From Verrucomicrobiales bacterium (GTDB lineage Bacteria; Verrucomicrobiota; Verrucomicrobiia; Verrucomicrobiales; DEV007): 7,279 nucleotides of DNA. The position numbers were made by a program, and so were the translations under genes. Positions 1-4,559 of this stretch are shown piece after piece. The notes below the pieces were generated by a model. It saw nothing but the letters and a program-made list of their open reading frames with translations, had not been told where the DNA came from and ran no database searches. Position 1 is the stretch's first letter; the number at the start of each line of letters is the position of its first letter. The DNA is taken from NCBI GenBank assembly GCA_023253615.1, contig JALRFZ010000492.1, forward strand, positions 1 to 7,279. Direction: 5' to 3'.

Positions 1-1
1 T

Positions 2-61
2 CCCGTCTGGAACCAGGACATGATCTCCGAAGAGGGGCGCATGAAACTGGGAATGGTCTGA
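2..61 (+). CDS. C-terminal end of an unidentified protein (partial)
   Basis: An open frame runs in from the window edge and ends at TGA 59-61. It encodes 19 residues, PVWNQDMISEEGRMKLGMV. The codons are mostly G/C-ending, like the confident genes here, which supports real coding sequence. The fragment is too short to assign a family. No convincing terminator follows directly; the first candidates are hairpins inside the repeat array (185-199 followed by TTTTATT, and 302-321). Whether this gene relates to anything else in the window cannot be judged. Confidence 0.5.
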   Translation, partial: PVWNQDMISEEGRMKLGMV

Positions 62-121
62 GGGTGGATCTCTCCTGACCTGGGGTCACCACTACCCTTC
101 CTCCACAAGACGGATTCTCTT

Positions 122-312
122 CCGGCGGTTGTTTTTGGCGACCCGTACGGGATTGACTGCGCCTTGCTCCATCTCTGCGTCGTCGCGAGCTTCGCTCGCT
201 TTTATTCCCACCGCTCTCGCATTCGCTCTTGCGGCGATGCAGTCAAACCGGAAGGCCGGCCCCGCCTACGCGGTTCGCCTCCCTACTGGTCGCAACAAAA
301 AAACCGCCGTGA
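122..312 (-). repeat. Tandem repeat unit 1 (191 bp, distal to tRNA-Glu)
   Basis: The unit starts at the right arm of a terminator-like hairpin (CCGGCGGTT, 122-130). It continues with a 19-nt copy of the tRNA-Glu 3' end (136-154), a GACTGC arm, a perfect 6-bp hairpin with a three-base loop (185-199), and a run of A before the next hairpin. It aligns with unit 2 (313-488) over its whole length. The first roughly 110 bp are most alike. After the GCAGTC arm unit 1 diverges and is 15 bp longer. The left arm of its own terminal hairpin is absent, so the array looks truncated at this edge. Strand is given as minus because that is the tRNA transcription direction. Confidence 0.85.
136..154 (-). repeat. 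Copy of the tRNA-Glu 3' end (distal)
   Basis: The 19 bases tggcgacccgtacgggatt are identical to 503-521, which hold the encoded CCA, discriminator, 3' acceptor strand and part of the T arm of the tRNA. The next bases (gactgc instead of cgaacc) diverge, so this is not a second tRNA. The same copy occurs at 327-345. Confidence 0.9.
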
Positions 313-321
313 CCGGCGGTT
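297..321 (-). terminator. Terminator-like hairpin inside the repeat array, possibly bidirectional
   Basis: Bases 302-321 form an 8-bp stem with a four-base loop. On the minus strand the stem is followed by seven T (complement of the A run 297-303). On the plus strand it is followed by G and five T (322-327). It is identical to the hairpin directly after the tRNA. It could stop read-through from the tRNA and also + transcription from the gene ending at 61. Confidence 0.6.
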
Positions 322-488
322 GTTTTTGGCGACCCGTACGGGATTGACTGCGCCTCGCTCCGTCTCTGCTTCGTCGCAAGCTTCGCTCGCGTTTATTCCC
401 AACCGCACTCGCCTTCGGCTCGTGCGGCGCGGCAGTCGAACCCTACGGGTCCCAATCCCTACGCGTCGCAACAAAAAAACCGCCGTGA
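313..488 (-). repeat. Tandem repeat unit 2 (176 bp, next to tRNA-Glu)
   Basis: This is the second copy of the unit at 122-312. In + order it holds the right arm of a hairpin, a tRNA-Glu 3' tail copy (327-345), the arm gactgcgcc (346-354), a hairpin at 376-390, a symmetric hairpin at 403-427, the matching arm ggcgcggcagtc (426-437) followed by cgaaccctacgggtc, then an A run and the left part of the next hairpin. Segments 331-354 and 426-451 are imperfect reverse complements. A minus-strand transcript could therefore fold into one long hairpin closed over two internal stem-loops. A third, incomplete repeat start (489-521) merges into the real tRNA gene. Confidence 0.85.
327..345 (-). repeat. 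Copy of the tRNA-Glu 3' end (proximal)
   Basis: This is the same 19-base tRNA tail as at 136-154 and in the real tRNA at 503-521. The start-to-start distances are 191 and 176 bp. It again diverges into gactgc, so only the 3' end of the tRNA is copied. Confidence 0.9.
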
Positions 489-497
489 CCGGCGGTT
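473..497 (-). terminator. Rho-independent terminator of tRNA-Glu
   Basis: Read on the minus strand, AACCGCCGGTCACGGCGGTT (497-478) forms an 8-bp GC-rich stem with a GTCA loop and is followed by seven T (479-473). It begins five bases after the encoded CCA of the tRNA, which is the usual place for an intrinsic terminator. Confidence 0.85.
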
Positions 498-502
498 AAT
501 TT

Positions 503-577
503 TGGCGACCCGTACGGGATTCGAACCCGTATTACCGCCGTGAAAGGGCGGTGTCCTAACCCTTAGACGAACGGGTC
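503..577 (-). tRNA. trnE: tRNA-Glu (anticodon UUC)
   Basis: Read on the minus strand this is a complete cloverleaf of 75 nt including an encoded CCA (505-503). The acceptor stem GACCCGT (577-571) pairs perfectly with ACGGGTC (513-507) and the discriminator is G (506). The anticodon stem CCGCC/GGCGG closes a loop CTTTCAC, giving anticodon TTC at 544-542. The T arm is ACGGG-TTCGAAT-CCCGT. It should decode GAA and GAG. A terminator follows within five bases and partial copies of its 3' end are repeated downstream (136-154, 327-345). A possible promoter lies at 614-641. Confidence 0.97.
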
Positions 578-613
578 ACTTGGTTCTCAAGCGAAACGCT
601 AGGGGAGGGCGGG

Positions 614-641
614 AATATGGGGGCGATCGGGCGGGACGCAA
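614..641 (-). promoter_or_regulatory. Possible promoter of tRNA-Glu
   Basis: On the minus strand TTGCGT (641-636) and CATATT (619-614) are 16 bp apart and would give a start about 30 nt before the tRNA. Directly upstream of the -35-like box, 643-665 is strikingly AT-rich in an otherwise GC-rich window. That is where a stable-RNA promoter carries an UP element. The box matches are weak (3/6 and 4/6), so this is tentative. I see nothing else in the gene-free stretch 578-743. Confidence 0.3.
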
Positions 642-743
642 GTTGATTTTATCACGATTTTCGATCCCTCTTTCCCCCCACCCTCCCCCATGCGCGGCCC
701 CTTGCGCATCCTTCCTCTTCGCCGAACGTTCCTTTTTGTTCCG

Positions 744-1661
744 ATGCCCGACCTCGCCAGCCGACTTTCCCTCTCCTCCTGCTGGAATTCCCACCGTCAC
801 GACGACGGCTACGCCATGCTCGCGGAGATCCGCGCGCTCGGATTCGAGCGGGCCGAGCTCAGTCACGGCGTCCGGCTCGAGCTCGCCCCGGGCATCCTCC
901 GGGCCGTCGATGAGGGGATCATCGCGATCTCCTCGGTCCACAATTTCTGCCCCCTGCCCGGCACCGTCCGCCACGCCGCACCGAATCTCTTCCAGCCCTC
1001 GGCCCGGAAAAAGAGCGAACGCGCCCTCTGGCTGCTCCATTCCCAGCGCACCCTCGAATTCGCGGCCCGAGTCCGCGCGCGCGACGTGGTGATGCACTCG
1101 GGCAGCGCCTCGTTTCTCTTTGGCGATCCCGCCACCATCCTCGGGGCCGAGCCCCCCGCCCTCCCCGCGGCGCGGGAGAAGGCCCTCGCGCGGCTCCGTG
1201 CCGGAGCGACGAAGGCGATGAGGCGGGTCCTCGCCGCTTACGACGAGCTGCTCCCCTCCGTCGTTTCCCACGATCTCGTCCTCGGCGTCGAAAACCGCGA
1301 GGGCATCCCCGAGCTGCCGCTCGACGACGGTTTCGACGCCTTTTTCGCCCACTTTCCCGAGGAGGCCCCCATCGGCTATTGGCACGATACCGGTCACGCG
1401 CGCATCAAACATCTCGAGGGATTCCTCGATCACGAAAGCCACCTGGCCGCCCGGCTCGACCGCCTTGTCGGCTTCCACCTCCACGATGTCGACGAACAGG
1501 GCCGCGACCACCGCCGGCCGGGATCCGGATCGGTCGATTTCGCGATGATCGCCCGTCATGTCCGCGGCCATCACACCCTCGTCTTCGAGCCCCATCCCAG
1601 CCTGACTCCGGAGGAGATCACGGCGTCGCGCGATTACCTCCTCGATATCCTCGGCGGATGA
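744..1661 (+). CDS. Sugar phosphate isomerase/epimerase-like TIM-barrel protein
   Basis: 305 residues, of the xylose-isomerase-like TIM-barrel superfamily (AP endonuclease 2 fold), presumably cytosolic. The probable metal and active-site residues are spread along the chain as in that fold. They are AELSH (E38, H41), SSVHNF (H65), VMHSG (H118), GVENR (E183), WHDTGH (H214, D215, H218), GFHLHDVD (H245, H247, D248) and VFEPHP (E282). The set HDTGH plus HLHD plus a late Glu points to an intact divalent-metal site and an isomerase/epimerase-type reaction. The substrate cannot be inferred. I chose ATG 744 because SLSSCWNSHRH right after it resembles the family N-terminus. An in-frame ATG at 690 would add 18 residues rich in Arg, Leu and Pro. 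Neither start has a Shine-Dalgarno. The gene stands alone, 109 bp before the next. Confidence 0.88.
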   Translation: MPDLASRLSLSSCWNSHRHDDGYAMLAEIRALGFERAELSHGVRLELAPGILRAVDEGIIAISSVHNFCPLPGTVRHAAPNLFQPSARKKSERALWLLHSQRTLEFAARVRARDVVMHSGSASFLFGDPATILGAEPPALPAAREKALARLRAGATKAMRRVLAAYDELLPSVVSHDLVLGVENREGIPELPLDDGFDAFFAHFPEEAPIGYWHDTGHARIKHLEGFLDHESHLAARLDRLVGFHLHDVDEQGRDHRRPGSGSVDFAMIARHVRGHHTLVFEPHPSLTPEEITASRDYLLDILGG

Positions 1662-1770
1662 TGCGGAAAGGGGGCGGAGGGGGAGGACGAATCCGGTACC
1701 TGGTGGCAAAAACGCCATGTTTTCGGCTCGATTTCCCGGTTTTTCTCTCCTAAGTTGCCCGGATTGTCTT

Positions 1771-3054
1771 ATGAAACCCGCCCTTATCCTCTCCCACCTC
1801 GGAACTCTCGTGGCCGGCGCCGCGGCCGCCTACCTCGTGATCCCTTCCCTGACTTCTCCCAAAGGTGGCGAAGGAGGTGACAACGGAAACGGGGTGACCA
1901 CTTTCACCGGTGAGCCCGGCAGCAAAAGCGGCGGCGCATCCGCGGGAGGTGCCGGAGTGCCCTCGAATCTCAGCGCCGTGAGCCTCGAACAGTCCGGTTA
2001 TCAACTCGGCAGCCAGGATCCTCTCGCCGCCATCGCCGCAGCCAAGAACATCCCGGGGCGCGACAACCGCTACCTTTACACCGAATCCGTCTTCACCGCC
2101 TGGGGTGAGAAAAACGGTCTCGAAGCCGCCCAGTGGGTGATGGCCAACCTGAAGGGGGTTGAAAAATCGGACGCCCTCTACAACATCGCCGACGGCTGGG
2201 CCGAGACCGATCCCGCGGCCGCCGCGCTCTGGTTCAACGAAAACACCAGCGGCATCAACCGCGAGGACGCGATCTACGAGATCCTCGAATCGTGGGGCCG
2301 CAAAGCCCCCGAGGCAGCCCTCGCCTGGGCCGAGGAGCTCGATGACTACACGCGCTCGAGCGTGATGGATTCCCTCGCCGAGGGCTGGGCCGCAAACGAT
2401 CCGCAGGGCGCCGCCAAGGCCTCGGAAAAACTCCTCGTATATGATTTCGGCGATGAATTCGTGATGAACATCGCGGGCCAGTGGGCCAGCACCGATCCCG
2501 GGGCCGCCGCCGCCTGGGCCGGCACGATCAACCACAGCGACGCCCGCGCCATCGCCCACCTCGAGATCGGCACGGAATGGGCCATGGACGATCCTGACAA
2601 AGCCACCGCCTGGCTGAATGCGCTCGCCTCCGAGGATGACAAGCTCTACGCCTCGCTCGGCGTGGCCCTCGGCTGGTCCGAGCACGACCCCGGCGCCGCC
2701 CTCGGCTGGGCCGTCGGATCGGTGGAAAGCCCCGACACCCGCCAGCGCATCATCGAGGACATCATGCTCGACTGGAGCTCGACCGACCCGACCGCGGCGG
2801 CGGAGTGGCTCAACGCGCAGCCGAAGGGACCGAAGAACGACGAGGTCCTCTCCACCTTCGCCAGCGCCATCATCGATCTCGATCCCGAGTCCGCCGTGAC
2901 CTGGGCTTCGACGATCACCGATGAAGGCAAGCGCACCGAAAACGTCTCCGCCCTTCTCGAAGAATGGATCGCGATGGATGGCGACAGTGCCCGGCAATGG
3001 CTGGCCGGATCCAAGCTGAGCGACGACCTGAAGAAGAAATTCGGGCCACAGTGA
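1771..3054 (+). CDS. Membrane-anchored protein of 32-residue double-Trp helical repeats
   Basis: 427 residues. A hydrophobic segment at about 4-25 (LILSHLG...AAAAYLVIP) looks like a signal anchor or uncleaved signal peptide. A Gly/Ser-rich linker follows (29-66). From residue 84 to the end the protein is ten and a half repeats starting at 84, 116, 148, 180, 211, 243, 275, 307, 340, 372 and 404, so the period is 32 +/- 1. The consensus is DPxAAxxW, then a loop, then a second helix ending in xxWxxxD, with one Trp in each half. The first Trp is missing in the 211 unit and the second in the 340 unit. This suggests an alpha-alpha superhelix like TPR, Sel1 or HEAT repeats, exposed outside the inner membrane and probably a binding scaffold. 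I do not recognise a named family. ATG 1771 is preferred over ATG 1717 because the anchor begins there. Confidence 0.85.
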   Translation: MKPALILSHLGTLVAGAAAAYLVIPSLTSPKGGEGGDNGNGVTTFTGEPGSKSGGASAGGAGVPSNLSAVSLEQSGYQLGSQDPLAAIAAAKNIPGRDNRYLYTESVFTAWGEKNGLEAAQWVMANLKGVEKSDALYNIADGWAETDPAAAALWFNENTSGINREDAIYEILESWGRKAPEAALAWAEELDDYTRSSVMDSLAEGWAANDPQGAAKASEKLLVYDFGDEFVMNIAGQWASTDPGAAAAWAGTINHSDARAIAHLEIGTEWAMDDPDKATAWLNALASEDDKLYASLGVALGWSEHDPGAALGWAVGSVESPDTRQRIIEDIMLDWSSTDPTAAAEWLNAQPKGPKNDEVLSTFASAIIDLDPESAVTWASTITDEGKRTENVSALLEEWIAMDGDSARQWLAGSKLSDDLKKKFGPQ

Positions 3055-3059
3055 GTGAA

Positions 3060-3077
3060 AGCGGTCCATGGACCGCT
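3060..3077. repeat. Perfect 18-bp palindrome between convergent genes
   Basis: agcggtccatggaccgct is its own reverse complement. As RNA it gives a 7-bp stem with a CATG loop. It begins five bases after the stop of the repeat-protein gene. There is no T tract, so a role in stopping either convergent gene is possible but not shown. Confidence 0.6.
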
Positions 3078-3103
3078 GATCGACGCTGATTTCCGCTGAT
3101 CGG
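3074..3103. repeat. Short tandem repeat, three 10-bp units
   Basis: CGCTGAT occurs at 3074-3080, 3084-3090 and 3094-3100, exactly 10 bp apart, with variable three-base spacers. It abuts and overlaps the palindrome 3060-3077. The rest of 3055-3148 is GC-rich (gggcccgggggcc) and holds no gene. Confidence 0.75.
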
Positions 3104-3148
3104 AAAGGGCCCGGGGGCCGCGCTCCGCAGGGCCTCACGCCTTGCGAT

Positions 3149-4318
3149 TCAAAATCCCGCCACCGCCTGGAACGTCCAGCCTTTCAGGTAATGCGTTTCA
3201 GGCAGCGTCAGGATCACGGGGTGGTCGCGGCGCTGGGTGTGGGATGCCATGACGCGCAAGGTGCGCTTCGCATCGACCGAGGCACCGGCGATGACGTCGT
3301 GGAACTCTCGCTCGCTGACGTGGTGACTGCAGCAGTAGGTGGAAAGAAGTCCGTCGGGATTCAAAAGCTTCAGGGCCCGCAGGTGGATCTCCTTGTAGCC
3401 GCGCAGGGCGTCGTTCACCGATTTCCGCGACTTCGTGAAGGAGGGCGGATCGAGGATGACGAGATCGAATTTCCGCTCGGCGGTCTCGGCTTCCTTGAGG
3501 AAATCGAAGACATTCGCCTCCTGCGCCTCGACAACGAGGCCGTTGCGAGCCGCATTCGCCCGCGTCGCCTCCACGGCGCCGGCGCTGATGTCGAGCGCCA
3601 GCACCGAGGCCGCGCCGCCGCGGGCGGCATGGAGGGCGAAACCTCCCTGGTTGCAGAAACAATCGAGCACGCTTTTCCCTTGGGCGAGCCGGCCGACGGC
3701 GGCGTAGTTGTCGAGCTGGTCGAGGTAGATGCCGGTTTTTTGTCCCTCCATCAGATCGATCTCCTGGACAAGGCCGTTGATGGTGAGAGTGATGGGACCG
3801 CTCCAGTCACCCGCAAGCAATCCGGTGCGGGGCTCGAGCCCCTCGGCCTTGCGGATGGACGAATCGTTGCGCTCGATCACGGTGATCCCGCCGAAGATGC
3901 CCAGGAGCGATGCGACGATCAGGTCCCGGCGCAGATCCATCGCGAGCGTGAGGGTCTGCAGGACGAAGGCATCGCCGTAGCGGTCGATGATCACGCCCGG
4001 GAGACCATCCGCCTCACTCCAGACGAGGCGGTAGACCGGCTCGGGGAATGCCATGGCTTCGCGGACGGCGAGCGCGCGGCGGAGACGGCGGTCGAAAAAC
4101 TCGGCGTCGAGATCCTGCTTCCGGCGTGAAATACGGCGCGCGACGATCTGCGACTCGGGATTGTAGATCGCGGTGCCGAGGGGACGATCACGGAAATCTT
4201 TCAAGGTGATCACATCACCCGGCCGGGGATCACCGAAGGCCTTCTGCACCTCGGTGGCGTAGACCCAGTCGTGGCCATGAAAAATACGGGAGCGTGGTTT
4301 GATAACAAGTCCTGCCAT
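3149..4318 (-). CDS. rlmI: RlmI-type 23S rRNA cytosine-C5 methyltransferase
   Basis: 389 residues, close to E. coli RlmI (about 396), which makes m5C at position 1962 of 23S rRNA using SAM. An N-terminal PUA-like domain (about 1-80; HDWVYATEV, IYNPESQIVARR) precedes a central segment with GQKTGIYLDQLDN (192-204). Next comes a Rossmann methyltransferase domain: motif I LDCFCNQGGFALHAARGG (218-235), LALDIS (240-245) and DPPSF (290-294). The probable catalytic Cys is C330 in STYCCSH, aligned with the Cys of TFSCSG in E. coli. The C-terminus HPVILTLPETHYLKGW matches the E. coli ending pattern. I chose ATG 4318 because MAGLVIKPRSRIFHGHDWV is the natural PUA start; an upstream ATG at 4438 would add 40 unrelated residues. 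Cytosolic. It is convergent with the repeat-protein gene and divergent from the c-heme gene. The exact target base is inferred from homology. Confidence 0.92.
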   Translation of the reverse strand: MAGLVIKPRSRIFHGHDWVYATEVQKAFGDPRPGDVITLKDFRDRPLGTAIYNPESQIVARRISRRKQDLDAEFFDRRLRRALAVREAMAFPEPVYRLVWSEADGLPGVIIDRYGDAFVLQTLTLAMDLRRDLIVASLLGIFGGITVIERNDSSIRKAEGLEPRTGLLAGDWSGPITLTINGLVQEIDLMEGQKTGIYLDQLDNYAAVGRLAQGKSVLDCFCNQGGFALHAARGGAASVLALDISAGAVEATRANAARNGLVVEAQEANVFDFLKEAETAERKFDLVILDPPSFTKSRKSVNDALRGYKEIHLRALKLLNPDGLLSTYCCSHHVSEREFHDVIAGASVDAKRTLRVMASHTQRRDHPVILTLPETHYLKGWTFQAVAGF

Positions 4319-4344
4319 AAGGCCGAGTCTCGACCACGATGCGG

Positions 4345-4369
4345 GATCCGTCAAAGCGGGGGACGGATC
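4345..4369. promoter_or_regulatory. Inverted repeat upstream of the rlmI-type gene
   Basis: gatccgtc (4345-4352) and gacggatc (4362-4369) are perfect 8-bp inverted repeats around a 9-base loop. They lie 27 bp before the methyltransferase start, in the 241-bp divergent region 4319-4559. This could be an operator or a hairpin in the methyltransferase mRNA leader. I see no convincing promoter boxes in this region for either gene. Confidence 0.4.
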
Positions 4370-4559
4370 AAGAGGCTCGTATCGTCCTGATAGGAAGCGA
4401 CCTACCATCGAGCGGAAAAGAGACGGCCTACGGAACACGATCCGCTCTCCCCTCCCGCCCGGCCCGGATTCTGCTTGCCCGGGCGAGTACGGGATGCTCC
4501 CGGTATGGCGTACCCTGACACGGCCTGAAGACGGCCGATCTTTCCCTCAGACCACGTGC

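Noticed and set aside
76..88. Hairpin tgacc-tgg-ggtca after the first partial gene as a terminator
   Set aside because: The stem is only 5 bp and no T tract follows; hairpins at 185-199 and 302-321 are better candidates.
122..488. CRISPR array
   Set aside because: Only two long units with similar, not unique, interiors; no short repeats and no cas genes.
129..499. Open frames of 72 and 111 codons in the repeat array
   Set aside because: They cross tRNA tails, terminator hairpins and repeat borders, and their products are low-complexity Arg/Ser/Ala-rich. The E. coli tyrT array was reported to encode a small basic protein, so I considered it, but nothing here supports translation.
576..1718. 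Antisense open frame of 380 codons across the TIM-barrel gene
   Set aside because: It would extend to the tRNA 5' end and has no recognisable domain; the sense frame has a complete set of metal-site motifs.
1717..1770. Upstream start ATG 1717 for the repeat protein, giving a lipobox-like FSLLSC
   Set aside because: The hydrophobic part before that Cys is very short, and the -2 residue is Leu, which is unusual for a lipobox. A clear signal anchor starts at ATG 1771. Possible but less likely.
1750..3138. Antisense open frame of 462 codons opposite the repeat protein
   Set aside because: The sense frame has a signal anchor and a strict 32-residue repeat; the antisense frame is a GC-driven shadow.
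3191..4129. Plus-strand open frame of 312 codons inside the methyltransferase gene
   Set aside because: The minus frame is a full-length RlmI homologue with motif I, DPPSF and the catalytic Cys. The plus frame shows no domain.
4299..4559. N-terminal extension of the c-heme protein to ATG 4299
   Set aside because: It would overlap the methyltransferase start and bury the signal peptide 87 residues inside; the added sequence is Arg/Pro-rich and not gene-like.
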